IMG/VR virus record: IMGVR_UViG_3300017782_000132
Coordinates: 1-29,370 of that record
Direction: 5' to 3' (one strand)
DNA length: 29,370 nucleotides
DNA from: a virus
Shown here: positions 19,020-25,414 of the stretch, one piece after another
Layout: every line of letters starts with the position of its first letter
Position numbering within the stretch: the first letter of the stretch is position 1
The notes under the pieces: generated by a model
Database searches by the model: none
What the model saw: only the letters and a program-made list of their open reading frames with translations
Told to the model about the DNA's origin: nothing
Translations under genes and position numbers: made by a program

Positions 19020-19363
19020 ACTCAGACTACGAAATTTTCTATTTTGATAATTTTATAGAAAGGTATGCTATTGCTAAAGAAACAGCAGTCGTGTACTTTA
19101 GATCTTTTGGTTGGAACAATAGCACAGACGTAGATGCTATCAATAAATCAAGAGAATTCTATAAGGATATACTTCCTCTAGATATTTGGACTGCATTAGA
19201 CAATTCTGAATTTGCATTCATGGAAGTCTCTAATATTGAAGAGACGATGGATTGGTTAGATTCTAACTTCCCTTCAACACAGGAAGGACTACCAACACCT
19301 GAGAATTATATTCATTATTCCTTGTTTAATGCCAAGGGTCAGATAATCTTTGATAATAATTAA
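19016..19363 (+). CDS. Hypothetical protein in oxygenase cluster
   Basis: 115 residues, not recognised. It is acidic and aromatic-rich (YEIFYFDNFIERYAIAKETAVVYFRSFGWNN), with no cysteines or obvious catalytic motif, and mixed helix/strand propensity. The ATGA overlap with the upstream oxygenase and a 1-nt gap to the downstream start show it belongs to the same operon. It could be a partner or small subunit of one of the enzymes around it, but nothing in the sequence proves this. Confidence 0.65.
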   Translation: MNSDYEIFYFDNFIERYAIAKETAVVYFRSFGWNNSTDVDAINKSREFYKDILPLDIWTALDNSEFAFMEVSNIEETMDWLDSNFPSTQEGLPTPENYIHYSLFNAKGQIIFDNN

Positions 19364-19364
19364 G

Positions 19365-20219
19365 ATGTTTTCGGATACTTTTTCACTAACAGATAAATAC
19401 GATCTCTCTACTGGTGAGAAAATCTCAACTATTGAGAGAATGCCACGTAGATTTACATCTCTGAAAGAGTGGCAATATCTCCCTGCTCTTGATCAGGATA
19501 TTGTAGACAAGTTGAATCTATACTTTGATTTCAAGTTCATCGATCAAAGTTATCCTATGCTAGAAGCATATAGATATTTGGATATTGCATATAATGACGA
19601 TGGTATTCAATCATTCTATAGTATCAATAATATTGGTTGGAGTGCATTAAATTCATCTCCAAACACATGGAAACTTTTTTGTAAAAAGATTGGGTGTCCT
19701 GAATTAGAGTTTGATAAAGAAAAGATTGATGAGATGACTTGCGCCTCTGATGCTCCATATACATCACTATCAGGTATCTTGTACGATAAAGATGCAAACT
19801 ATAGTGGATTGCGTATCCATGATTCAACATATGATTTGCAGAACTATTCTAATGAGTTAATTGTGAAACTCAACGACTTTGCAAAGACTAGTTCACTTAC
19901 GAAGGGAACTGTTAGTTTCTTACATGGAAGTGGTCTTATTGGATATAGAAGTTTGTTTGATTTTATTAATCGTCATGTTAATAAGGGTGGATACTTAGAA
20001 TCAGACACGCTATTATTAAAGACTAGAGAATATCTTTTGAATAAGTTAGTTGATAATGATTTTATTACTGAAGATGATAGATCTTTCATTCAGGATAAAT
20101 GTATAGGTCATAGTTATTACTCACTAGAACATGTTGTCACATCTAATGGTGAGTTGCAAGGCAAATACTTCTTACATCACAAAGTAGATAACTTTTCTGA
20201 CTTGACAACAATTCAGTAG
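19365..20219 (+). CDS. Hypothetical protein between oxygenases and halogenase
   Basis: 284 residues from the ATG at 19365; a TTG 15 nt earlier is in frame but overlaps the upstream stop. No family was recognised. The chain has evenly spread charged and aromatic residues, segments such as RRFTSLKEWQYLPALDQDIVDKL and SGILYDKDANYSGLRIHDSTYDL, and a C-terminal helical part (FINRHVNKGGY..., LLLKTREYLLNKLVDNDFITEDD). There is no signal peptide or membrane segment. Its last codons overlap the -35 box of a promoter for the next two genes, so it probably closes the oxygenase operon. Confidence 0.65.
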   Translation: MFSDTFSLTDKYDLSTGEKISTIERMPRRFTSLKEWQYLPALDQDIVDKLNLYFDFKFIDQSYPMLEAYRYLDIAYNDDGIQSFYSINNIGWSALNSSPNTWKLFCKKIGCPELEFDKEKIDEMTCASDAPYTSLSGILYDKDANYSGLRIHDSTYDLQNYSNELIVKLNDFAKTSSLTKGTVSFLHGSGLIGYRSLFDFINRHVNKGGYLESDTLLLKTREYLLNKLVDNDFITEDDRSFIQDKCIGHSYYSLEHVVTSNGELQGKYFLHHKVDNFSDLTTIQ

Positions 20220-20243
20220 CATGGTACGATAGCGAGATTCGCT
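20202..20243 (+). promoter_or_regulatory. Sigma70-like promoter plus small hairpin before the halogenase operon
   Basis: TTGACA at 20202-20207 is separated by exactly 17 nt from TACGAT at 20225-20230. A perfect 5-bp inverted repeat (AGCGA-GAT-TCGCT, 20231-20243) follows at the expected transcription start and could be an operator or a 5' RNA hairpin. The start codon of the 76-residue gene is at 20251. The -35 lies in the end of the preceding coding region, so the halogenase pair can be transcribed independently by a host-type RNA polymerase. Confidence 0.5.
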
Positions 20244-20250
20244 GATCTAT

Positions 20251-20481
20251 ATGAAAGTGCCAACCCAAGTACATTTGCAGCATATGCAATTGCAAGCGAT
20301 GTTGCGTGATAATAATATTCCAGAGTCAGAGTTGATGTATTGTGGCGAACGTGAGTATACTACAGACTATGCTGCCCATCCAGAGTATCATGGACAGTTA
20401 ATGCACTGGTACATGATCGCTGGTGAGCATGAAGTTCCTGTGTGTGATATTCAATCTGTTGATAGAGTTGATGAAGAATGA
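20251..20481 (+). CDS. Hypothetical small protein upstream of the halogenase
   Basis: 76 residues, not recognised. It is polar, with several Met, His and Tyr residues (QVHLQHMQLQAMLRDNN, PEYHGQLMHWYMIAGEHEVPVCDI), no transmembrane segment and an acidic C-terminus. It lies directly behind a sigma70-like promoter and its stop overlaps the halogenase start (ATGA), so the two are co-expressed. A link to halogenase function, for example as partner or flavin-supply factor, is only guilt by association. Confidence 0.6.
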   Translation: MKVPTQVHLQHMQLQAMLRDNNIPESELMYCGEREYTTDYAAHPEYHGQLMHWYMIAGEHEVPVCDIQSVDRVDEE

Positions 20482-21599
20482 AGATCGCGATTGTAGGTAG
20501 TGGTAATGCAGGATCTATTACTGCATTAAACTTTGGTTATTATGGTGGAAAGTATGGTAATAACATGGTTGAGATTGACTTATATCATGATCCAAACTGT
20601 CCTATTGAAAAGGTAGGACAAAGCACAACACCTGATGTATTAGAGTTGATCTCTTCATCACTCAATATTGACTGGTACAATAATGATATTGGTGCTACTG
20701 TCAAGTATGGTATATGGTATGAGAATTGGGGTAAGAAGAACAAGAACATTTATCATAAGTTCTACATGCAGAATATTGCATGTCATTTCCAAACACACAG
20801 ACTATCAGAGAAAGTAAGACAGTCTGAGTATGTTAATACAATTGAGAAGTGTGTCTTAGATCCAGAGTCAGAGATTGATGCTGATTATATCTTTGATTGT
20901 CGTGGTAAGCACTATAACAATTGGGATGATTACAATACTCTGATCAATCCACATAACTCAGCAATTATTGCTTTCGCTGATGGTGCTGATCCAGATCTAC
21001 GTGATACTAAATGTGTTGCGACACCACATGGTTGGACATTTGTTATTCCTAATCATGATAGTGTTTCGTATGGTTATTTGTATAATAATACTATAACTAC
21101 AGATGAGGAAGCAAGAGCAGATTTTCTTGAGAGATTTGATGTAGGTGAACACGAGATTGCTGATACTCTGAGATTTCGCAATTATATTGCTAAGTCTATG
21201 TTTGAGGGTGAGAGAACTATTCTTAATGGTAATAGATTTGCATTTCTAGAACCACTAGAAGCAACGTCAACTACATTCTATCGTAATGTTGCTGGTCATG
21301 CATGGGATTATATCTTTAACAAGCGTACAAAGCAACAGCAAGACGATAACATACATCAAATGATGAAAGATATTGAGACGTTCATCCTGTGGCACTATCA
21401 GTATGGGTCTCAGTTTGATACACCATTCTGGGACTATGTGAAAACACTACCATTCAATCCAGATTCTAGATTCAAAGAATTACTACAGGAGTCTATCACA
21501 ACTCCCCATGTTGTGCTAAACTGTCACAGTCTGACATCTCCTACATATGGCATTTGGCCACGAACTAGTTTCAAAATATGGCATGAGGGTGCAGTTTAG
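20478..21599 (+). CDS. prnA-like: Compact tryptophan-halogenase-like flavoprotein
   Basis: 373 residues, well below the roughly 500 or more usual for flavin-dependent tryptophan halogenases. The Rossmann start MKIAIVGSGNAG has GSGNAG at residues 7-12 for FAD. EKVGQSTTP (44-52) aligns with the conserved flavin-loop region, K76 in ATVKYGIWYENW sits where the catalytic lysine is found, and EPLEAT (258-263) matches the catalytic-glutamate segment. The hallmark W-x-W-x-I-P is present as WTFVIP (186-191), with phenylalanine in place of the second tryptophan. Such enzymes use FADH2, O2 and halide to halogenate indole rings. PrnA-like genes are known from cyanophages, but substrate and activity here are unproven. 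The catalytic alignments are by eye. Confidence 0.8.
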   Translation: MKIAIVGSGNAGSITALNFGYYGGKYGNNMVEIDLYHDPNCPIEKVGQSTTPDVLELISSSLNIDWYNNDIGATVKYGIWYENWGKKNKNIYHKFYMQNIACHFQTHRLSEKVRQSEYVNTIEKCVLDPESEIDADYIFDCRGKHYNNWDDYNTLINPHNSAIIAFADGADPDLRDTKCVATPHGWTFVIPNHDSVSYGYLYNNTITTDEEARADFLERFDVGEHEIADTLRFRNYIAKSMFEGERTILNGNRFAFLEPLEATSTTFYRNVAGHAWDYIFNKRTKQQQDDNIHQMMKDIETFILWHYQYGSQFDTPFWDYVKTLPFNPDSRFKELLQESITTPHVVLNCHSLTSPTYGIWPRTSFKIWHEGAV

Positions 21600-21612
21600 C
21601 AACTGTCCCTCA
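21584..21612 (+). terminator. Strong hairpin spanning the halogenase stop codon
   Basis: TGAGGG (21584-21589) pairs with CCCTCA (21607-21612) and CAGTT (21592-21596) with AACTG (21601-21605), leaving a small internal mismatch and a five-base loop that contains the TAG stop. No T-tract follows, so it is not a textbook intrinsic terminator. It could still protect the 3' end of the transcript or cause pausing. Confidence 0.35.
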
Positions 21613-21659
21613 AATATAAAGAAACTATGACATTACGCTAAAATCAGACTTGGATCATC

Positions 21660-21665
21660 TAAAAT
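21660..21665 (+). promoter_or_regulatory. Possible -10 element (TAAAAT) for the small-gene operon
   Basis: TAAAAT lies 21 nt before the ATG at 21687, the same placement as better-supported -10 boxes further on. No convincing -35 hexamer is found 16-18 nt upstream, so this is weak. It sits in an 87-nt gap after the halogenase hairpin, where a new transcription unit would be expected. Confidence 0.25.
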
Positions 21666-21686
21666 ACTAAAGTACGAACACCTCCT

Positions 21687-21881
21687 ATGGACTGGAACGA
21701 AAACACTAAACAAGAGAAACGTAAGGATGCATTTCACATCTTTTATGAAAGTGTACTGAAACCAGACCATGAACTACGTCAGGATGCACATGAGCAATCT
21801 TGCTATCATGAACTGCTAGAATGGCGTGGTGAAATTATTGAGTATCTTGACAACCGACGCAACGAAGAATTTAATCGATGA
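21687..21881 (+). CDS. Hypothetical small acidic protein
   Basis: 64 residues, not recognised. It is highly charged and helical (MDWNENTKQEKRKDAFHIFYESVLKPDHEL...), with no cysteine pattern beyond one Cys and no membrane segment. It starts after an 87-nt gap and overlaps the next start by ATGA, so it leads a run of at least four coupled small genes. The leader reads CACCTCCT before the ATG and has no Shine-Dalgarno. Confidence 0.55.
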   Translation: MDWNENTKQEKRKDAFHIFYESVLKPDHELRQDAHEQSCYHELLEWRGEIIEYLDNRRNEEFNR

Positions 21882-22171
21882 CAACCGAAGGACACCCATT
21901 CATTACAAACACAAGTTATGCAGAACAGCGCAAAGATCGTATGCAAGATGCGATCGATGATTATCTCCAAGATGATAAAGTATCAGCACGACAAACGTAT
22001 GAAGAGATGCTATCTAGCGTCGATGATGTGATAAAATATCACAAGACATCCATGGAACGTGCTGTTGATCTCAAAGAACTTATGTTAGGTCATCGTGCGG
22101 TTGATGCTATGGAAGCATGGGGTCACAGCGATCTCGAATACCTATCTCAAAATCTACCCAAACGTTATTGA
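21878..22171 (+). CDS. Hypothetical helical protein
   Basis: 97 residues, unknown function. Predominantly charged helix with heptad-like spacing (QRKDRMQDAIDDYLQDDKVSARQTYEEMLSSVDDVIKYHKTSMERAVDLKELM), consistent with a coiled-coil or helical-bundle protein. There is no signal peptide. It overlaps the upstream stop by ATGA and ends 1 nt before the next start. It looks like one of the conserved small accessory proteins of cyanophages, but this could not be checked. Confidence 0.6.
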   Translation: MTTEGHPFITNTSYAEQRKDRMQDAIDDYLQDDKVSARQTYEEMLSSVDDVIKYHKTSMERAVDLKELMLGHRAVDAMEAWGHSDLEYLSQNLPKRY

Positions 22172-22172
22172 C

Positions 22173-22370
22173 ATGAATGAAGAACAATTTAGAGAATCCA
22201 TCAACAATATGTTGATGATGCAGAATAACAATGATCACAACTTTCAGATCCTACAAGCACAGATCGATCGTCTACAAAAGCAATTAGATGATCTTAATGA
22301 CTTGAAGGAAATGTTCCGTCTCCCACGCCCAGAGAACAAGGATCGCAAACTATTCGATGAAAAAGACTGA
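22173..22370 (+). CDS. Hypothetical coiled-coil protein
   Basis: 65 residues from the ATG at 22173, chosen over an in-frame upstream ATG at 22095 that lies inside the previous gene. The middle (NFQILQAQIDRLQKQLDDLNDLKEMF) has clear heptads of L/I and is very likely a coiled coil, probably an oligomerisation segment. Function unknown. Its last 14 nt overlap the start of the next gene. Confidence 0.6.
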   Translation: MNEEQFRESINNMLMMQNNNDHNFQILQAQIDRLQKQLDDLNDLKEMFRLPRPENKDRKLFDEKD

Positions 22371-22668
22371 CTTTGAATTGCTCCAACCTGTTGAGTATCA
22401 CAATCTCACAGGTTATATCACCTTCATAAGTGAATACTATATCAGTATTTGCTTTATTGATAGACCCTTACCTGAGGAAGAACACTCACGTTGGGGTCGT
22501 TATTACACTAACATCGTTGTCTATCCCCCCTATTGGCATGAAATACGCAGTCGTTTGGATGAAGTCAAAGAAGAAGAGTCAGAGTCGCCAAGAAGCGATC
22601 TTCTACAATTTGGAAGACGCCGCAGCATGGGAGCAGCACATAAACAAAACCGTACATGCAAAAACTAA
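22357..22668 (+). CDS. Hypothetical protein with overprinted C-terminus
   Basis: 103 residues, unrecognised. Residues 1-62 look like a folded beta-rich domain (FELLQPVEYHNLTGYITFISEYYISICFIDRP...RYYTNIVVYPPYWHEI). The remaining 40 residues are low-complexity and charged, and are encoded in DNA that also carries the 52-residue gene at 22538 in another frame, a 131-nt overlap. The tail may therefore be a recent extension after loss of an earlier stop. It overlaps the upstream coiled-coil gene by 14 nt. Confidence 0.55.
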   Translation: MKKTDFELLQPVEYHNLTGYITFISEYYISICFIDRPLPEEEHSRWGRYYTNIVVYPPYWHEIRSRLDEVKEEESESPRSDLLQFGRRRSMGAAHKQNRTCKN

Positions 22669-22696
22669 CATCATCCCCATCTTTGGTGACACTTGA
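22538..22696 (+). CDS. Small protein overlapping the previous gene
   Basis: 52 residues in the +1 frame relative to the gene at 22357. It begins MKYAVVWMKSKKKSQSRQEAIFYNLEDAAAWEQH, a regular strand-helix pattern more protein-like than the overlapping tail of its host gene, which is why it is called real. A longer frame from 22430 exists, but only the ATG at 22538 gives a plausible N-terminus. Function unknown. The stop lies 13 nt before a terminator hairpin, so it is the last gene of its operon. Confidence 0.5.
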   Translation: MKYAVVWMKSKKKSQSRQEAIFYNLEDAAAWEQHINKTVHAKTNIIPIFGDT

Positions 22697-22709
22697 TGAA
22701 CTGTCTACT

Positions 22710-22732
22710 AGCGCCCCACAAGGGCGCTTTTT
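22710..22732 (+). terminator. Intrinsic terminator
   Basis: A perfect 7-bp stem, AGCGCCC (22710-22716) with GGGCGCT (22722-22728), has a CACAA loop and runs directly into a T-tract ending at 22732. It closes the small-gene operon that starts near 21687. This is the clearest Rho-independent terminator in the window. Confidence 0.8.
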
Positions 22733-22739
22733 CATGTAT

Positions 22740-22745
22740 TATATA
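22740..22745 (+). promoter_or_regulatory. Possible -10 element before the nuclease-like/methyltransferase pair
   Basis: TATATA lies 20 nt before the ATG at 22766, just behind the terminator, where a new unit is needed. The leader GAGTCAAAGCAACAACCCC is purine-poor at the ribosome-binding position. No -35 is evident, and the expected place falls in the terminator stem, so this remains weak. Confidence 0.3.
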
Positions 22746-22765
22746 AGAGTCAAAGCAACAACCCC

Positions 22766-23377
22766 ATGATCCGCGACATCCTAGAAGACTCCTGCAACAT
22801 CCTTACAGAAAAGTTTGATGGTGGTGTGGGTCTCACTTCTACTCCTCTCAAGGCATACTCTGGTCCTGCTCTAGAAGAGTGGTCCGAGTTGACTATTAAA
22901 CTCATTATTTCTTATCTGAATGAAAAGTATCCTGATGCTGTGATTGAGTGGGGTAAAGGTTATCTTGACTCAGACTTTGATGGTTTCGGTCGAGAGCGTC
23001 TTGATCAGCATGTGAAGGTTAATGGTAAGTATGCTTATCTGCAGGAAGATCGTGCTTGGGTGGACAAACCCTTCTACACTCTGAAACGTGCTGTCATTCG
23101 TAACATCATGATCTCATGTGATTCTCAAATGCATGAGAATGTGAAGTTCGGTCTTGTTGGTTACTCCATCGACATTAGGCAAGATCTTGTTAATACTTGC
23201 AACCACACTCAAGGTTATGGTGATCGTATTGAGCGTTTTTCTCTTACTGGTCGCCCTCGCAACAAAAAAGTGAACGGCAAAACTGTCAATTGGTTTGAGA
23301 CTGGTTTTGTTGACACTACTGTGCTAAACTATATTGAATACGTATACAAATCTCTGGAGGATGCTATTCTTGCCTGA
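22766..23377 (+). CDS. Unknown protein paired with a methyltransferase; possible restriction nuclease
   Basis: 203 residues, family not recognised. The pairing with a DNA methyltransferase (16-17 nt overlap) suggests a restriction-modification partner. A segment D80-QHVKVNGKYAYLQ-E94-D-R96, followed by AWVDKPFYTLKRAVIRN, loosely resembles a PD-(D/E)xK core with Arg in place of the usual Lys; length fits a type II enzyme. This is a hypothesis only. Alternatives are a methyltransferase accessory protein or an unrelated small phage protein. It begins right after a terminator, with a CAACCCC leader lacking a Shine-Dalgarno. Confidence 0.6.
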   Translation: MIRDILEDSCNILTEKFDGGVGLTSTPLKAYSGPALEEWSELTIKLIISYLNEKYPDAVIEWGKGYLDSDFDGFGRERLDQHVKVNGKYAYLQEDRAWVDKPFYTLKRAVIRNIMISCDSQMHENVKFGLVGYSIDIRQDLVNTCNHTQGYGDRIERFSLTGRPRNKKVNGKTVNWFETGFVDTTVLNYIEYVYKSLEDAILA

Positions 23378-24233
23378 TCTCACTCTCTACAACGGTGACT
23401 GTTTAATTGAAATGGATAAGATTGAGGATAATTCCGTCGATCTTATCTTGTGTGACTTGCCGTATGGTACAACTGACCGCAAGGGCATCAAAAAAACAGG
23501 TGATAACCGTTTGTTAGCGTGGGATACTGTCATTCCTCTTGATAAGTTGTGGGAACAGTATAAACGTGTGCTCAAAGATTTGGGCACCGTTGTACTCACA
23601 GCAGATCAACCATTCACTAGTATGCTGATCATGAGTAATCTTGATTGGTTTAAGTATGAGTGGATATGGCAGAAGAAAAAGACAACTGGTTTCCTATTGG
23701 CAAACTATCGTCCTATGAAACAGACTGAGGATATTGTTGTGTTCTCTCCTGGTGGTGCTGCTGCAGCATCACGTAATGGTGGCAACATGACATATAATCC
23801 TCAGGGTCTGATTGAGAAGAATGTAAAGAAGAAGAATAGTGCTAAGCGTTTGGGTAAGTTCTTACACAATCCTGAACATATGGGTGCTGGTAACAAACTA
23901 CTGCATGAGACTGAGTATGAGCAGAAGTGGACCAACTATCCTAGTGAGTTGATTGAGTTTGGACTTGATAGGAATGTTATTCACCCCACACAGAAACCAG
24001 TTGCTTTGATGGAGTATCTCATTCGTACATATAGTGATGAGGGTGAGACTGTGCTTGACAATTGCATGGGATCAGGTACAACTGGTGTGGCATGTGTGAA
24101 TACTAATCGTAATTTTATTGGTATTGAGATGAGTGACGAATACTATTCCGCATCATGCGAACGCATACGCGGAACTGTGCCACTTCAACAACCTGCACAC
24201 ACCACCGTCACGGACCACCTTGAGGGTGTATGA
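23361..24233 (+). CDS. DNA N6-adenine (or N4-cytosine) methyltransferase, beta class
   Basis: 290 residues from the ATG at 23361; GGAGG touches this ATG and would be better spaced for a TTG at 23370, so the exact start is uncertain. An earlier in-frame TTG at 23334 is disfavoured. Motif IV DLPYG (32-36) is N-terminal, and the SAM-binding motif DNCMGSGTTG (233-242) with GIE (254-256) is C-terminal, the beta-class order. HPTQKP (208-213) is the usual motif before it. It transfers a methyl group from S-adenosylmethionine to DNA bases, probably protecting phage DNA from restriction. The target sequence cannot be read from the protein. It overlaps the possible nuclease gene upstream. Confidence 0.88.
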   Translation: MLFLPDLTLYNGDCLIEMDKIEDNSVDLILCDLPYGTTDRKGIKKTGDNRLLAWDTVIPLDKLWEQYKRVLKDLGTVVLTADQPFTSMLIMSNLDWFKYEWIWQKKKTTGFLLANYRPMKQTEDIVVFSPGGAAAASRNGGNMTYNPQGLIEKNVKKKNSAKRLGKFLHNPEHMGAGNKLLHETEYEQKWTNYPSELIEFGLDRNVIHPTQKPVALMEYLIRTYSDEGETVLDNCMGSGTTGVACVNTNRNFIGIEMSDEYYSASCERIRGTVPLQQPAHTTVTDHLEGV

Positions 24234-24257
24234 TTACAAAGTAATCGAGACACACCC

Positions 24258-24500
24258 ATGCAACTCACCACCAACGTCACCGTCGTTGATTTCTTTCCTG
24301 AGGCATTCATCGCTGATGAGGGTGTCAAGCGTTTCCAGAAGCGTGTCACCTGGCGTTCTAATGGTCTCAAGTCCTACAGCACAGTCACCATGCTCACAGC
24401 ACGTAACGAGTGGGCATCACGTATTGCTAACGGTGCTGAGGTTACTGGTTACAACATGGATAAGATGCCTCGCTCTGAGTACCTGCCTATGGGATGCTGA
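24258..24500 (+). CDS. Hypothetical small protein
   Basis: 80 residues, not recognised. Basic centre (GVKRFQKRVTWRSNGLKSYSTVTMLTARNEWASRIANG) with alternating strand pattern. TATGAT at 24229-24234 overlaps the methyltransferase stop and could be its -10. The leader GAGACACACCC before the ATG has no Shine-Dalgarno. Codons end in C more often than in the structural region. Confidence 0.5.
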   Translation: MQLTTNVTVVDFFPEAFIADEGVKRFQKRVTWRSNGLKSYSTVTMLTARNEWASRIANGAEVTGYNMDKMPRSEYLPMGC

Positions 24501-24542
24501 GAGGCGTCTAGAAGCGTCCCTGAGACCTCTGAACTGTTTATC

Positions 24543-24728
24543 ATGACTCTACCCACTAATGTCCCCTTAACGCCGTCAGAGATCCGTTTTCTAATGGATC
24601 TAATGATGGGATGCTCTTTAGGCATGACCAAACTCCATTCTTACAAGAATAATGTTGTAGACTCTGAGGTCTACGACCAGTTAGACAGGTGTCTACCAAA
24701 CCCACCAGAACCAACTGAGGTTTGGTAA
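24543..24728 (+). CDS. Hypothetical small protein
   Basis: 61 residues, unrecognised. MTLPTNVPLTPSEIRFLMDLMMGCSLGMTKLHSYKNN looks like a short helical protein; the hydrophobic stretch is too short and interrupted for a membrane segment. It starts 42 nt after the previous stop and lacks a Shine-Dalgarno. Its stop lies at the edge of the promoter-like region for the next tiny gene. Confidence 0.5.
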   Translation: MTLPTNVPLTPSEIRFLMDLMMGCSLGMTKLHSYKNNVVDSEVYDQLDRCLPNPPEPTEVW

Positions 24729-24741
24729 GATACATTCATCA

Positions 24742-24755
24742 ACACAAACACCATG
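24742..24755 (+). repeat. Shared 14-nt leader/start element, copy 1
   Basis: ACACAAACACCATG, containing the start codon of the 58-residue gene, is identical to 25415-25428 ahead of the 150-residue gene. It is A/C-only apart from the ATG, so it is not a Shine-Dalgarno. It may be an unstructured leader that favours ribosome binding, or a trace of duplication. Confidence 0.5.
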
Positions 24756-24929
24756 TTCACTAAAGACGACAACGACTTTCTCGATTTTCTTTTCAGCAAA
24801 CTAACATGTTTGGATCGAGACATGATTGATCTACATGACGATGACACATGCTGTGATCATCTTGAACTAGAACGTCGTGCTGAACAACTTGAGATGACCG
24901 TGGATGATATGCTCCACGCTGATCTCTAA
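24753..24929 (+). CDS. Very small acidic protein (58 aa)
   Basis: 58 residues, reading MFTKDDNDFLDFLFSKLTCL... to ...MLHADL. It is strongly acidic and helical with a CC pair (C33-C34). It was called because it has the same leader type and spacing as its neighbours and fills an otherwise empty stretch. A possible -10 (GATACATTC) lies about 20 nt upstream. Function unknown; acidic phage proteins of this size are often inhibitors of host factors, which is only a general expectation. Confidence 0.45.
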   Translation: MFTKDDNDFLDFLFSKLTCLDRDMIDLHDDDTCCDHLELERRAEQLEMTVDDMLHADL

Positions 24930-24947
24930 TTCAAACTATTAACAAAC

Positions 24948-24960
24948 AACACACACACAC
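24948..24960 (+). repeat. Short AC dinucleotide repeat in a leader
   Basis: About six AC units sit in a 39-nt A/C-rich leader just before the 44-residue gene. It is the extreme case of the purine-poor, Shine-Dalgarno-free leaders in this region. Confidence 0.6.
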
Positions 24961-24968
24961 AAACTAAC

Positions 24969-25103
24969 ATGATGGAAGAAGTAATGCTCGATCGCTGGTT
25001 GCTTGAGCAACTGGACTCCATGGATGATGACATGACCATGGATATTGACAAGGACATGCCAACTGAGGAACTGTCATACGAGGCGTTGGAATTGCTCTCC
25101 TAG
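24969..25103 (+). CDS. Very small acidic protein (44 aa)
   Basis: 44 residues: MMEEVMLDRWLLEQLDSMDDDM... to ...LELLS. It contains many Asp/Glu and Met residues and is probably helical. It starts after an AC-repeat leader; the second codon is also ATG, so the start could be 24972. Its 3' end overlaps the -35 box of the next promoter. Function unknown. Confidence 0.4.
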   Translation: MMEEVMLDRWLLEQLDSMDDDMTMDIDKDMPTEELSYEALELLS

Positions 25104-25113
25104 GCCCTATACT
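25086..25113 (+). promoter_or_regulatory. Sigma70-like promoter
   Basis: TTGGAA (25086-25091), a 16-nt spacer and TATACT (25108-25113). The following ATATTCATC resembles the sequence after the other -10 boxes nearby. The ATG of the 83-residue gene is at 25140, giving a leader of about 20 nt. Confidence 0.55.
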
Positions 25114-25139
25114 ATATTCATCAGCAAGGGACACCACCC

Positions 25140-25391
25140 ATGACCGTCACCATCGTCAAGCACTCCTTCTACAAGATCGAGATCGACACCCACGAGGCAC
25201 CACAGCAACCCATCATCTATTTCCGCAAGGAAGGCAAGTGTACGACTGCTAAGGGCATGGATCGTCAGCATGACCGTATTGTGATGGAGACTGTTGAGGC
25301 ATGGCGTCCATTCTCTCAGCAGATCCGTCGCTATACTGTCTCTCGTGTGCCAGCTGACGTAGTGGTCGGTGGCGAGATCCGCAAGGCATAA
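25140..25391 (+). CDS. Hypothetical small basic protein
   Basis: 83 residues, unrecognised. The N-terminal half is strand-like (MTVTIVKHSFYKIEIDTHEAPQQPIIYFRKEG), followed by an R/K/H-rich region (KGMDRQHDRIVMETVEAWRPFSQQIRRYTVSRVP), which would suit nucleic-acid or protein binding. It sits behind its own promoter, with a GGGACACCACCC leader. Codon use is GC-richer than the structural genes. Confidence 0.55.
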   Translation: MTVTIVKHSFYKIEIDTHEAPQQPIIYFRKEGKCTTAKGMDRQHDRIVMETVEAWRPFSQQIRRYTVSRVPADVVVGGEIRKA

Positions 25392-25398
25392 TCTGCCC

Positions 25399-25404
25399 TA
25401 TACT
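25399..25404 (+). promoter_or_regulatory. -10 element (TATACT)
   Basis: GCCCTATACTATTCA repeats the CCCTATACTAT core at 25106-25115 almost exactly and lies 21 nt before the ATG at 25426. No good -35 is present at 16-18 nt, so it may be weak or activator-dependent. Confidence 0.45.
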
Positions 25405-25414
25405 ATTCACATCG

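Noticed and set aside
24232-24246. GATTAC-AAA-GTAATC inverted repeat after the methyltransferase as an operator
   Set aside because: It is short, overlaps the stop codon and has no second copy in the window.
24501-24535. Imperfect hairpin AGAGGCGTCT...AGACCTCT as terminator
   Set aside because: It has a bulge, a long loop and no T-tract.
24133-24546. 137-residue + strand frame and the minus-strand frames at 24185 and 24449
   Set aside because: They overlap the methyltransferase end and the 80-residue gene, and read as low-quality sequence rich in Ser/Leu/Pro.
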